Below are positions 51,801 through 64,000 of a stretch of 64,000 bases of DNA, piece by piece. The first letter of the stretch is position 1. Every line of letters begins with the position of its first letter. The DNA comes from Acanthornis magna (taxonomy: Eukaryota; Chordata; Aves; Passeriformes; Acanthizidae), in contig JAWUZG010000084.1 in NCBI GenBank assembly GCA_036785705.1, forward strand, positions 15,141,501-15,205,500, read 5' to 3'. Under the pieces are notes generated by a model, which did not search any database, was not told where the DNA came from, and saw only the letters and a list, made by a program, of their open reading frames with translations. Made by a program: the position numbers and the translations under genes.

Positions 51801-54117
51801 TCACAGCAATGCCAAAATGAAACCCACGCTCTGCAATTAGTAGCCCGGGTTTCCTTGACTGTGTGAAGAATATTTTCCCGTGCTGTAAAACCTTTCATTT
51901 GGGAAGCTGAAACTCTTGGAGAACAAGGGCAGGTTAACTAGGTTTTCTTCAGGGGAATTTTGACTGACTTAATTACATCCAGTTTCTACAAAAGAAGCAG
52001 TTTTTTAACAACTGCATGTATTCAAAGCTTCACAGCATCTGAGGGTTGAAAAGTATTTAAAAAAGGAAAAAATCCTACCAAAACCAAAGTCATGTCTGAG
52101 GAAGTTGATCTGTCATTGGAGAAGCTCTTGAGTGCAAGAACTCCTACACTGGCTGACACAGGCTGCAGTAGGAAGAAGGTGGATTAAGTGGGGACTGCAA
52201 CAGCTTCAAAGCCATGTCATACGCCTGGAAGCCTCAAATGAGGACTGTCAGACTGCCTTGTCCTGCCCTCTTTGATGTAGGGTATATTTCAGAAGGCAGC
52301 CTTTAGATTTGTTGCTGTTCATTGCTTTAAAAAAAAAAATCATATGTAAATGATGGATTTTGCCCTCAGTCAAGAGCATACGTTGAGTCTGCTCTACAGG
52401 AAGCTCACAAGTTGATATACTAAGGCACGTTATGTATCCAAGCTTTTCCCTTTGTAAGTCCCAAAACTATGATGGAGGCAAAGGCAAAATTTATTACTAA
52501 ATGGTTATTACTAACAATTCAAATCATTCTGGTGACAGTCTGAATTCAGATGTGTGTCCTCACCTTGCATTACAGTTTGCTGTGAGAGAGTCAAAATCAT
52601 GACTTGCACACTGCTAAGAATAAGTAACCAGCTTTAGTAGCCACTTTAAAAGACAGAGAAAAAAGGTCTTGTAGAGACAATGAGTTCTGCAATCTTTATA
52701 AGCTGTTTAATGAGTGCTTATTATGATAGTACAGTTATTACAGCTGAAGACATTTTGCTTGGATTTAACCACTCAGCAGGGTCAGCCTAATGAATGGCTT
52801 TCATGTATAGGAACAAAGGGTACAAAGTAACTCTGGCTCCTATCCTGTTAAATACTAGGCTTTCAGTTCAACAAGCAGAGCTCAGTGCACTGAAGAATGA
52901 GATGCAGTGTTTTGTTAAAAAGAAATGTCTGCCCAATTCAGAAATGATTGTCTAAACCAGCTGAGGATCTAGAAATACTGCAGTGGGCCAAGACTTGGGC
53001 AGGACTAATCCTACCCATCAGTAAAGATTACTGACTTTGAATTAATATATCAGTAGTCCAAGAAAATTATTCTTAAAGCATCAGTTAAAAGCGTGGTGTA
53101 GACTAAGGATAATTCTATAGAAGATGAGGGACCAGGAGATATTTTCAAGAGATTCCTGGGATTAAGATCCAGCATTGCACACCTGCAAGAAATTTTTGGA
53201 CTGCTTCATCATGTGTAAAGGTGAAGGCATCTCTGCTGCTGCAGTCTGTAGCTGCTAGGCAGGTGCATTTTTGGCTTTGAGAAGTTCCCATTGCTGGTGT
53301 CTGGTAAGTTGTATTCTGTCTTGCTAGTGAATAGTTTATAACAGTTCAAGTTAAATAGCTGTGAAGTGGTGGTGTATCAAAGCTCACCACATTTTGGAGA
53401 AGATAAGTATTCATTAGTTGCTTATTTGTAAGTAAGTGATTTAGTGACCTGGCACTTAAAAATCCCCAAAAAACCCAAAAAGTCATGAAAGGGGAATGCC
53501 AGCATTGAAATCTCTTTTTCACATCTGAGGATTTTGTTACAACCTTATAATTGTAACCCCATTAAAAAGTATTGGACCTGAACTTTCAGTCTTTAGTTCA
53601 TCATATCTGCTTCTTTGGGAAGTGTGGAGTGGCTGTGATAAGGCTTACAGTATTTATCAGAGGCTTAGATGACTGTGAGCTTTGGTCATTGTCTGTGTGT
53701 AGTTGTGGAGGTGATGACAAGCCTCTGCTGCAAATGGATGTGTCCCGAGCAGACAAATGGTTGATAGAAATAAGAGAGCTAGCTGTCAAATACTGATGGA
53801 TTTGAAGTGCTCTGTGATCTCTTATGAGCGTGAAGGAGCGTGATACAGGCACAATGGATAAGTTAAGGCATAAATACAAAAGCAGTATGTTAAAATAACT
53901 AGTATTATTGCATCATCTTGAATACTTCTTAGCTCTGAGTAGTGCTAAAATCTATGTGAAAGGTGGAAGTGGGAGGCTTGTGGCTTTTTTTTGAGATCCG
54001 GGAATTTGACTTTCCTTGTAAACGGGACTAACAGTCTACCTTTGTGGTGCCCTGCCTTACACTACATCTCCATCTAGTGCATTTTAAATGCCTACAGAGA
54101 AAACAAGACTGTAAGGA
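45835..54117 (+). other. LDLRAD3: LDLRAD3 intron 2, proximal part
   Basis: Starts with donor GTAAGT. AT-rich intronic DNA with no mobile element recognised. A weak 22-base direct repeat with a 48-base period (49948-49969 and 49996-50017, three mismatches) is the only structure noted. The open frames at 48509-49054 and 50142-50606 have no recognisable domain. Confidence 0.65.
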
Positions 54118-54860
54118 GTCACAGAATCTCAGTATAAAAGAATGATTGGAATTAGAAGGGATTTCTGAAGATCATAGTCCAGCCCCCCTGGCTAAAACAG
54201 GTTCACGTGGAGCAAGTTGCATGGGATCATGTTCAGGTGGCTTTTTAATATCTCCAGAGAAGGAGACTCAAGAACTTCTCTGAGCAGCACGAGCTCTGGA
54301 CAGAATACTCCCAACACAGCCTCACCAGGGCAGGGTAGAAGGGTATTGGCTTTCCTCCAGTTCTTGGGTGCCTCTCCTGTTCTCCATGATCTTTGAAAGA
54401 TGAGGGAGAGTGGCTTAGCCATAGCATCTCTCAGCACTTTTGGGTGCATCCCATTGGTACCCATGGATTTGTGGGTGTCAAGTTTGCCTGATTTCTTACT
54501 TGATCCTCCTCAGTCGGCTTTTCTCCAGACTTTCTCTCTTGCCTCCATGGTTTGGGATTCCCAAGGGCTGGCCTGAGCATTAAAGACTGAAGCAAAGAAG
54601 GCATTTGGTATCTCAGCCTCCTCTGTATTCTCTGTCACCAGGGCACCCACCTCATTGCCAAATGGGTGGGCCCAAATTTTCCCCGCTCTGCCTTTTTGCT
54701 ATGGATGTACTTGAAGAAGCCCTTCTTGGTGTCCTTGACATCCATTGCCAGATTTCATTCTAAATGGACCTTAGCTTTCCTTGTCACTTCCTTGCCTACT
54801 CTGGCAATGTTCCTATGTTCCTCCAAAGTGTCTTGGCCCCTTTTCCACATTCCCCCCCTT

Positions 54861-54898
54861 TTTGTTTGTTTGTTTGTTTGTTTGTTTGTTTGTTTGTT
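54861..54898. repeat. (TTTG)n microsatellite inside the CR1 relic
   Basis: About nine uninterrupted TTTG units lie on the + strand, following a C7 run, within the linker part of the antisense CR1. This is likely to be length-polymorphic. Confidence 0.95.
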
Positions 54899-54955
54899 GT
54901 TTGAGATTTGCCAGAAGCTCCTTGCTTATTCGTCCAGGTCTTCTGCCCCCTTTGC

Positions 54956-55019
54956 TTGATTTCTTATTCATAGGGATGCACCTGCCCCCTTTGGTGCATC
55001 CCTATGAATAAGAAATCAA
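54956..55019. repeat. Perfect 27-bp inverted repeat with 10-base loop
   Basis: The left arm (54956-54982, beginning TTGATTTC, ending GATGCACC) is exactly complementary to the right arm (54993-55019, beginning GGTGCATC, ending GAAATCAA). The spacer is 10 bases. A 12-base direct repeat, CTGCCCCCTTTG, lies just before the left arm (about 54943-54954) and again across the end of the left arm and the loop (54982-54993). This arrangement looks like an inverted copy made by template switching within the older CR1 sequence. Confidence 0.93.
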
Positions 55020-56115
55020 ACAATCTTGAGGGTGGAAGAAGCCCTACTTCAATATTAACCAGCTCTCTGGGACGTACCTTCTAGGGCCTTAACTCATAGG
55101 ATTCTTCCTCCAGATTCCCTTGGCCTTGAGGATGCCAAAGTTAGCTCTCATGTAGTCCAAGCTGTAATTCTAGTTACTGCGCCGCTTCCTCCACTCAGGA
55201 TCTTGAATTCCACCATCTCATGGCCACTGCAGCCAAGGCTGCCCCCAATCTTCACATCCCCAACCAGTCCTTCCTTGTTTGTCAATAGGAGGTGCAGCAG
55301 CACACTTCTTGACTCCTCCATCACCTGCATCAAAACATTAGCATCAATGCTCTGCAGGGACCTCCTGGGCTCCTGTGTGCCCACATGAGTTGTTTTTCCA
55401 GCAGAGATCAGGGTGGCGGAATTTCCCCATGAGCACTGGGGCCTGTGTCTGTGAGGCTCCTTCCAGCTGACTGGGGAATTCCTCGTTGACTTCCTCTTCC
55501 TGACAGGATGGCCTGTAGCAAATACCCACAGCAGGGTCACCCGTGTTGTCCCTGAATTCTTACCCATGAGCTCTTGTCTTGTTCTTCCCCCAGCCTGAGG
55601 CAGAGGTCAATACATCCCAGTTGCTCTCACGTAAAAAGCAGTTCCACCACCTCCCCTTGCTGGCCTGTCTTTCCTAAAGAGGATGTAGCCATTCATGACA
55701 GCATTTCAGTCATGGGAGCTATCCCACCATGTCTGTAACTGCAGTGAGATCATGCACACAGATCTGTAATTCTGCTTGTTCTCCCCATGCTGTGTGCACT
55801 GGTGTACAAGCATTTCAGAGAGGTAATTATTCCTGCAGATTTCCCTGGAGGAAGGGGTGCAGGAGGATCTACCAAAGCCATAGACACCCTTGAGGTGGTT
55901 TTCCTTCTGGATCTCGTCTTGGAAGACAGATAAGGAAAATTTGATGTTGCTCTCGTTGGCTTGGCTTATTCCGCAGCTGGACGTGATGTAGTGAGCACTG
56001 CCATTTCGGACCTCTCACCCCAAGTCCTTCAGTTTAAAGCCTGCTCGCTGGGTTGGCCAATCCTTGCCAAAGATTCCCTTGCCTCTTTCAGACAGGTGGA
56101 TCCCTCACAGCACTA

Positions 56116-58987
56116 TAAATAGGGATTATTTTTTATATTGACTGCTTTTGGTAGGGGGTGTGTTAGTATATGGAAGGTGAAAATCTAACAGCAGGGCCTG
56201 AACTTAAGAGGAGAGAAGCATTCTACCAGAATTAGCATCCTGGAAGGATCATGGCAATGAAAAGCTGCAGTCAAAGTAGATTTTCTGTATTAATGCAGTA
56301 AGCATTGTCCTATGCTAGGATTCCAGGCTGTCAGGTGTTGTGCAAGCACAATCACAGAAAACTGTACAAAACCAATCTTTAGTTGTCTTATTCTTGGTTA
56401 TAGCCCAGTAATAATTTGTGTAAAAATCTAATTAAATTAACACCTCTTTTTCTAGGTAACTAGAATATATAGCAGAAAGCTAGAAATTACTCAATAAAAG
56501 TAGTTGTATGTTTAGTAGTAGTTGCACATGTATGCATGGAAGACCTCTGGACTTCTATTCACATCTCAAAATCACTGAGTGCTTTTAAGTCTCCTTCTGT
56601 GTTTCTTGCTGCTTCCTGTCATCTCCTGGTTGACCTGGAATATTTCTTGCAGGTAGGTAACAAACATCAGAATTCTTAAGCAAAGCTGAATATTAAACAA
56701 TGCATGAAATGAGCATCTGCATTAATTGGGAAGATACTGTAAGTCAGCTGCTGATCTTTTTGCCACTTTTCTCAGATGGCTCTCAAACTTGGAATATCAA
56801 ACTGGAATTAGCTCTTGTTTTTACTCATGATTAAGCAACCAAATACTTGGTAGTTATAATAAGATTTGTAATTAAGTGACCATGGTGAATGTTTCATTTA
56901 AAGCTCAATTACACGAGTAAGGGCAAGTGCAATAGCTGCTTATGTTTGATAGCTTTTTATGCAGGGAGATCAAGAGGGTTTGTGGTGCTAATTATTTAAT
57001 CCTCTTGATGGGGGTCGGTAAATAGCCCAGTTGGAGAGCTTGGAATTGGACAGGTTTAACAGTTGGATGGACTCAGTGGTACAACTGAAAGAAAAAGAAC
57101 AGGTAGGTAGTATCCCAGAATGGAGTGAGGGATTGTAGCCCATCAGACACAAAAATGTTCCTGAGGAGCACTGCTACTACAGTGCCTTAAGGGTGGTGTT
57201 ATGCCCTGCCTGTTTGCATCCTGAGTAACTTAACAACTCTGAAGTTGGGCTTAATTTGTCCTTTAGTACGATGCTATTGTTCGAGTTGTTTAGTGTGTAG
57301 TAACTTCTAAAATATTTCTCTTAGTGAGAAACTGCTTTACTGAATGTCTGAAAACCATGGTTTTTGCCTGTGCTCTCTTCTGACATCTCGTCTGCTTTGT
57401 GATGATTTTGAAGGCTTAAAACATAGACTCCTAGACTATGAAAGATTATTTTAGGGCCTTACTGTCTGGCAAGAAGTAAAGGCCACTGACTCATAGTAAT
57501 TCAGCTCTGAAGTGCTTTCTTTTTTCACCCTTTTAGAAGGAAGCAGCTTACTCTTCATGGCAGCAGACTCTTGTGGCTTTTTTTGCTTTAGCTTTGTTCT
57601 TTCTCTCTTACTGCTAACTATAGTGTAAATATTACTCATGTAAGTGGGGGATAGTTTACTATATTGGAGGCAACCTCTGATGCTTCCTACTGGGCTAATT
57701 TCACTACTTAAAAAAACATAAAATTGCTTGCTTTAAAATAAAGCATGTTTTAGGTTCTTTGTGTTTGCATTAGCAGTTTAAGAATAGCAATTCTTTCACC
57801 TGCCTGGTTAAACAGGGAGCGAAGGCAAGAGTGACCCAAGGGCTTTTTGTAGGTGCAGTGAATTCTCTGCAGTTGACTGTGTTTTGTATCATAACTCTTT
57901 AAATTAAGTAGTTGCTTTGTTTTGAATTGGCGAAGTTGTAGCATAGTAGATTGTTAGGTGCATTTTATACTTGGAATATTACTCAAGTGCTAGCTTTTTT
58001 CTAGATAGGGAAAAGCAAGCAGAGGAAGTGAAACTTCTTTGTGTTGTTCTGCAGGACAGCCCTGTTCCAGAGCTCTGTGAGCCAAAAAATGATGCATTTG
58101 CCTTCAGTGCTGAGGCAGCCGAGTGACTGCAGGTAGCACTGACTTTCCCATTGGGAGCAAAACTGAAAATACTGTAGGGTCCAAACAGCAATTAACTAAC
58201 CCAAAATAACTGTAAGTGTTAACAGGGGTAGAGTTTATATCAGTTCTCAGGGTGAAAAGAATCATATCCTGGTGCCATCCTGCTTGTGTTATATAGTATT
58301 GTCAGATCAGTCCTTCTTTGTAAATTAAAGCTTTTATCTCCTTCATGTAAAGCCTTTACTGAAATGCTGCACCTCACCATGCATTCCTCAAAAGAATCTG
58401 GCTTTACAGTGCTGTCTGATGTGGCTGTGGCATCCCTCAACCTAAATTAACAACAGCAGAGAAGTTTAAAGTGGTTCATTATCAAAATCAGGAAAATACC
58501 GATGTCTCTACAATAATGCAGCATCTGCACGCATTGGTTTCTGTCTGGAGAGTTGCTCTTGTTGCTTGCAAGTAATCAAGTTTTGATTAGCTGAATAAAT
58601 CAATATCTGTTGTTGAGTTGAGATGTGTAGCTGTGAAGCAGCATAAAGTTACTTTGCTTGATTGCTGCTTGGAGAGGTTCTAAGGCAACAATTTGAGTTC
58701 AAAGATGCTCAAGTTCTGTGCAGTTTACTTCAGTCTGTATGTTGTTGCAAAATGTCAGCTCTTGTGTCTGCTACATCCTGTTTCCTCACTTCAGATTGCA
58801 AAATAATGGAGAAACATTTTAAAACAGAAATGTTTGTAAAGTTAAAAGAAGGAAACAGGCTTATCTACCAGCCACATCGTGTGGCGTGTGCATTGTGTGC
58901 TATCTTTGCATGTTGCATGCAATAAGAAGTGCCCAGTTCACTGTAACTAGCTGGAGGTGTAAATTAGCTGGCTCAACAGTAACACAG
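56116..58987 (+). other. LDLRAD3: LDLRAD3 intron 2, no feature seen
   Basis: AT-rich intronic DNA between two antisense CR1 copies. Nothing was recognised. Confidence 0.55.
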
Positions 58988-59755
58988 TCATAGAATCACA
59001 GAATGGTTTGGGCTGATGGGACCTTAAAGATTATCTAGTTCCAACCCACCTGCCATGAGCAGGGACACCTTCCACTAGACCAGATTGCTCAGAGCCCCAT
59101 CCAGCCTGGCCTTGAACACTGACAGGGATGAGGCATCCACAGCTTCTCTGGGCAACCTGGGCCAGTGCCTCCCATCCTCACAGTAAAGAATTTCTTCCTT
59201 GTATCCAATCTAAGTCTCCTACTCCCTTTCAGCTTAAGTCCTGTTACCTACCGTATGCCCTTGGAAATAGTCCTTCTCCATCTTTTTTGTAGATCAGCTT
59301 CAGCTACAGAAGGGTCACAGTAAGATCACCCCAGAGCCTTCTCTTCTCCAACCTGAACAACCCTGACTCACTCAGCCTTGTCCCATAGGAGAGATGCTCC
59401 AGCCCTCTGATCCATTCTCTGGAGTCTCTCCGACAAGTCAATGTCCCTCCTGTGCTGAGAGCCCCAGAGCTGGATGCTGCACTCCAGGGCTCTCACAGAG
59501 AAAAGGAGCAGAATTCCCTCCCTTGTCCTGCTGGCCACACTACTTTGGATGCAGCCCAGGATGCATTTGGCTTTCTGGGCTGCAGGTGCACATTGCCAGG
59601 TTGTGTTCAGTCTTATCCACCAGAATTCCCAAGTCCTTGGTAGGGCTGCTCTCAGGCCATTCACCCCTCCAGCCTGTCTTGACCCCAGGGTTTTCCTTGA
59701 CCCAGGTGCAGCACCTTGCACTTGATCTTGTTAAACTTGCAGTTATTACTGTTAA
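58988..59755 (-). mobile_element. CR1 LINE fragment, antisense
   Basis: About 770 bp. It starts on the + strand with GTCATAGAATCACAGAATGG, the reversed CR1 terminus. It continues through GGGACCTTAAAGATTATCTA, CCACTAGACCAGATTGCTCA, GAGCCCCATCCAGCCTGGCC and GGATGCAGCCCAGGATGCAT to CACTTGATCTTGTTAAACTT. It is a different CR1 subgroup from the copies at 21.7, 23.2 and 37.6 kb. Short plus- and minus-strand open frames over this region are by-products. Confidence 0.93.
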
Positions 59756-62700
59756 TTATAGAATGCAGTTGATGTCTTTGCTGCTCCATCTATGAAAAGA
59801 AAAATCACCTGCCCATCACAGATCAGCTGTAACCTTCTAGTCAGGTTCCAAGTCATTGTAGCCATGAGTATCAAAATTGCTTTTATTCAAGAGAGTTGTC
59901 TATATACAGTATAAGGTTTTACACTGTATAGTGCCAAGTGTATGCCAAATCTGATTTTTCCTCTGCTATTGTGCATCCCTGCTGAGAAATAATAAAGTGG
60001 ATTACAATTTTTTTAAAATAGTACTGTTTCACACTTGGGATCCTAAAGATAGCAAAATGTTTTTCTGTTACTGCTGTAGAGCTGTGCCTGCAAACTGTCA
60101 CATCCTCAGTGGAGTGCACTACTGGTCCTGATGGGAAGTTAGTATTTTTTTTAGAGCTATGAAAGAAGAGGGTGGGAGGATTGGTTTCTGTGTAGCATAC
60201 GGAGCAACTTCACACACTCGCACGTACAACTGCCAAAATAGTTTTTTTGTACTTAAGCAAAGCAACCTGGAGAGAACATTTGGCAAGCCTGTACTGTGGC
60301 CAGCAGCTCTCTGCCACCATCTTCACCATTTGCTTCGTGTTTGAATTTTAAGAGATGAAAAGAATATTTTAGTGAAGAACAATTTCTTCCCATGGGTAAT
60401 AGAGTCACAGGAGGCTCCTCAAGTGCATGGTAGTTCACTGACACCTCTTTTTAAATGCCGTGGCGATTCCCTTTTGTGTAATGTAAATACAGATTCATGT
60501 TAATCTTCCAGTCCTGGGTCGCTTGACTAGATAACAAATGAAGAGTGGAACTGGAGTGAATTGATCCTTTCTGCCATGGGCCCACAAATTGGTTGAATGG
60601 CATTTTTTGGGTATTTTTCATACTTGCTGTATTGAATCCAGACTGGATCTGTATTTGAGTAGCTTTTCTTACAGTTGTGTAAATTGCTCTGTGGTTTCTT
60701 GCTGTATTTTACATCTTCCTGTCCAGTGTGTGGTCACTCAGTTTCCTCCTTTCTGGAGACATAGGTTCAGGGGGACTTGCCCATTCCTTTAAAGACAACC
60801 AACTTCTTCCCTTCCCTTTCCTTTAGCTGGTTGTAATACCTTGATTAAATAAGGTCAAGCAATCCACATGCACCTTTTCACTTCTCTTCTGTCATTTCCT
60901 GATGTCCCCGTAATCTTTTGATTACCCTAAGCCTGTTTCAACCAAGCGTAACAGAGAAGAATATAGATTGCGAAGACAATGCTGTCCTTGAAAGCTTATT
61001 GAGCTTGAAATCACTGAAATAGCCAAATAGGTAGCTGCTGGCAGAGAAACATAAAGCTTCTCACATACAGATCTGCCTGAAAACTTGAAACCTGTGGAGT
61101 AGAAGACACAATGATGAGCAAAGGAGAAGGAAACTCATTCTGTAACAGTCATGTAATGGGAGTAGGAATTGCAGAGGAATGCTGGAATAGTGCAGCACAT
61201 GACTTGAATGTGCTATAGGCTGTCATGATCCTGGCATACGTATTTGTTACTTGTTAGGGTGCCGAAGACCTGAAGAAAATGATAGCCCCTTCATGTTTAG
61301 GGTATCTCCAGAGATCCTGCAGAATGGGAAGGTAAGTGTCTGCTCTGGAAGAAATGATTGTGCTTTCCGTAGGAACTTTATGAGCAGTGACCAAAAAACA
61401 CTTGCTTGAAAACCTTGGGAAAACTATGCCAGAGGGACAAGAAGGATGTCAAATTGAAAATAAAGCTGAAATTCCTCAGTGGAGTTCTCCAGAGTGAGGG
61501 GACGTGACTTGGACTAAGCCATCACTGGTTTCTCATTTTTCATGCATTTGTGTACAGCATACGAAAAATGCATTTTGTGTCTGGAATTGGAGCTTGGAAA
61601 ACTTAAGTTCTGTTTGGGAGGAAGCCTTGTGTCTAGTAAGCAACTGGCTGTGTTACTAGTGAATCACCATGGTGGTTGAAATGCTCTTTTATATTTCTAG
61701 GGTCTCCAATGTAACTATAAGCTTGAATTGGGATTGGTTTGTGTGTATGTATCATGGCTGTTGCAAACATAGAGACTTGCATTTGGGTTTTGTTTGTTAT
61801 TTTTTCCTTCCCTCCAGTTAAAAGAACATAAAATCAGTGGACTATATAAAAGGGAAGCTTTTAGGTAATTTGAAGGCATTTAGTTTCTTGTTTGTTTTTG
61901 GTCTGTGGTTACTAGTATATGTTTTTTTTTAAAACAGTTGTTCTAAACCAGAATTTTCTTGTTCTCTGGCTGCTGTCTCAGGAGGAGAAGATAGAAAAAT
62001 GTCTGGGGTTAAAATGTTGAACTAAGCATTATATAACTATCTAAGTAATACTTAGATTAAATAATTGTCCTGAATGGTTTCTCCCTCTATTTTGGTGGGT
62101 TATCTGTATGCTTTATACAGAAGAAGGAGTTCATTTTCCAGGAACTTGACTTTGTTCCTGGTCATTCCAGCATGTTTTTCTTCCAGATGTGGCTAAACAT
62201 CAAGTATTACTTACAGCTTTACTTTGGTAGCTCAGGGTAATGTCCCAGACGTGCTTTGTACCCTTTGGGGCCAGTGCAGCCAAGGATGTCGTGACCTGTG
62301 TCTGTCATGCCTGAAACAGGGCTCACCACCGCTTCTGGCTCTGACTAGGAGCCTGCAGGCACAGGACCTCACCTCTTCAGAGGGCCAGAGGCTCAGGTTA
62401 TGACAGTTGTTCACAGTCTGAAATCTGTCAGGAAGAGTAAAGCTACAAGAGTAGAAGAACGGTCCATGTTAGAAATGTTGGAAGTAAATAATTTTGAAGC
62501 CTTAATTTGTCAAGATTTTCGGAGAGGACAAAGAGTATCGATCATGATTTGCCAGAAAGCTGATAGCCTCTGAATTCAGACCCCAAATGACTAAAGTAAA
62601 CCTGCTTGAAGAAATGGGATCCAGTAAATGCTAACAGATGCAAAAGCACAATTGCGTCCCCCTTTTCTCATTTCTTCTCCTTGAAACTCTTGGAACATCT

Positions 62701-64000
62701 TTTTGTTCCCTCCTGGAACAACTGTTCTGGCTCAAAATACACCTCTAAAGTAAGAAGTTGTCTATAAGCAGTCATTTGGCCTGGGGAATGTAAATTCACT
62801 CTATGGTTTCAAAAAGATATTAGCTTTTACAGAAAGGAAAACAACAAAACCACAACATGTGAAGCATTGGGCACCTCTTCACATACATGTGCTATTGTCA
62901 CACTCTTCCAGCATCATCTTGGCTGGCTTGGTAATGTATTAATACAGTCTGCCTGCTTTGATGACACTGAATCTGTTGCTGAGGTTGTTTTGCTGCTTTT
63001 GTTTAAAGACTGGGAATATGATGGTGCCTCACACCTTGTGGTTACTGAAATATTTAGCTGAGATCAGTCTGTCTCAGAACTCTAACACAGAAGTTGCTCT
63101 TTGAAGTTGTGTGAAGAATTGCAGGGACTCAAATGTCTCTGCTGATAGTTTTCTATTGCCAGTGATGTGAAGCACAGTGGCTACTTCAGGGTAATTTATC
63201 ACCTGTTTCTGGCCAAAGTAATGGCTCACTTTCTTTTCCACAAGTAGACCTTGCATACTCTTCAGAAAAAGTGGTAGTTGAATATATGAAATTTAGTGAT
63301 ACATCTTATTTTACACTTTGTAATTCTAATTGAAAACTACTGGAAATTTTCTTCTGATGAAGAAAAACATGTAAGAGGAACTGCAGGAATTTGGTTTTGG
63401 AGGACACTAAATCAAGTGAGAATTACTGTAGTAGTGGTTTAGAACAGTTTATGTGTATTCTGTTGAGTGATGGAAGAAGGCTTTGCTACAACTGTACTTA
63501 GTAGTTAATCCTGGAAGAGAAGATTCCTTCCAAATTAATGCTGTTTATCCCTATTGGATATACTTTTTTTCTGTACCCTGATAGTCCCTGACCTTGTCCT
63601 GGCCCTGTAAAACTGTTCAGGTTGGTGTATTGATGTGCCATAGGGCCACGTAAAAAACTTGCCTCTTGCTGTGATACAAAACCTGTGAGTTGTAACACAT
63701 CTTGTAGATTTAGTGTAGGAGTAGGAAACATTTGCTTAAAAGGTCGGCAAGCTCTGGATCTGGCTTCTTTTCTGGTGTTCTCCCATCAGTGGCATTACCA
63801 CATTGCACCTTAGACACCTTCCTGCAGTTACCAGCATATTCTTCCTGCAGAGACTGACTTTGCTTTAGAGTGAACTTTCTGAAAAGTTCAGTGTCCTGTG
63901 ATGTGGTCTATCAAGTCATGAGATAATTTGAAAAAGCAAAAATGTAACTATTTATCCTGTAAATTTTTTTTTTATGTTGGGAGATGTTTTGTTCTTGGCT
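59756..64000 (+). other. LDLRAD3: LDLRAD3 intron 2, continuing past the window
   Basis: AT-rich intronic sequence running off the end of the window. The only point of note is the exon-like segment at 61258-61331. No sequence matching the second LA repeat of LDLRAD3 was found, so exon 3 lies downstream. Confidence 0.65.
61258..61331 (+). other. Exon-like open segment in intron 2 (candidate cassette exon)
   Basis: A 74-base stretch is preceded by a weak acceptor (TTGTTACTTGTTAG) and followed by AAG then a perfect donor, GTAAGT (61332). It stays open in the frame set by LDLRAD3 exon 2, reading through CRRPEENDSPF and ending at ILQNGK. Its length (two more than a multiple of three) would shift the downstream LDLRAD3 frame. 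I do not recognise the peptide. A chance pairing of splice-like sites is quite possible. Confidence 0.2.

Larger units (their letters stand above)
54118..56115 (-). mobile_element. Internally deleted CR1 LINE, antisense, with EN and RT remnants
   Basis: A relic of about 2 kb read on the minus strand. Near 55820 it resembles the start of the ORF2 endonuclease (LKCLYTSAHSMG). It continues through ETWWDSSHDWN-like and VLMGKF (family GDFN) blocks and the endonuclease end LLTNKEGLVGDVK, then SLGCSGHEMVEF at about 55203-55290. After a linker come the first RT-region blocks, GMHPKVLRDA and SWRTGEAPKNWRKAN (54320-54460). It then jumps directly to 3'-UTR blocks and ends at TCACAGAATCTC (54119). The catalytic core of RT and most of the 3' UTR are absent. 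Frameshifts and stops occur throughout. Motif names rest on family knowledge; exact ends are approximate. Confidence 0.85.

Noticed and set aside
55148..55567. 139-codon minus-strand frame as a host gene
   Set aside because: Its blocks are the end of the CR1 ORF2 endonuclease, so it belongs to the LINE relic.

Overview
This window looks like nuclear DNA of a bird. It carries many CR1-type LINE fragments, several ending in the ATTCTRTG-like 3' terminus typical of avian CR1, and at least three solo LTRs. It shows no sign of mammalian SINEs or of dense prokaryotic-style coding. It is almost entirely non-coding and holds the 5' part of one gene, read on the + strand.

That gene is recognised as LDLRAD3 (low-density lipoprotein receptor class A domain containing 3). 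A strong CpG island at about 10,720-11,720 contains the first coding exon (11132-11165, signal-peptide start, GT donor at 11166). A 34.5-kb first intron follows. Exon 2 (45688-45834, 147 nt) encodes the first complete LDL-receptor class A repeat with six cysteines and ends at a consensus donor. The rest of the window is intron 2. The exons for LA repeats 2 and 3, the transmembrane segment and the cytoplasmic tail lie beyond base 64000.

Layout: 1-10,700 is the upstream flank, with two related solo LTRs in opposite orientation (1728-2310 and 4548-5100), a 73-bp tandem duplication, and two sense CR1 fragments, the second ending about 115 bp before the CpG island. 11,166-45,687 is intron 1, with CR1 fragments near 21.7, 23.2, 27.0 and 37.6 kb, an A-rich tract at 32.4 kb and a TATA-containing solo LTR at 34,921-35,490 flanked by CCAG. 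45,835-64,000 is intron 2, with an internally deleted antisense CR1 (about 54.1-56.1 kb) that still shows endonuclease and early RT reading-frame traces, a perfect 27-bp inverted repeat inside it, another antisense CR1 at about 59.0-59.75 kb, and one exon-like open segment at 61,258-61,331.

No operon, CRISPR, tRNA or rRNA was found. No convincing novel system is visible. The most unusual items are the in-frame upstream ATG that could extend LDLRAD3, its short signal peptide, the template-switch-like palindrome, and the candidate cassette exon in intron 2.
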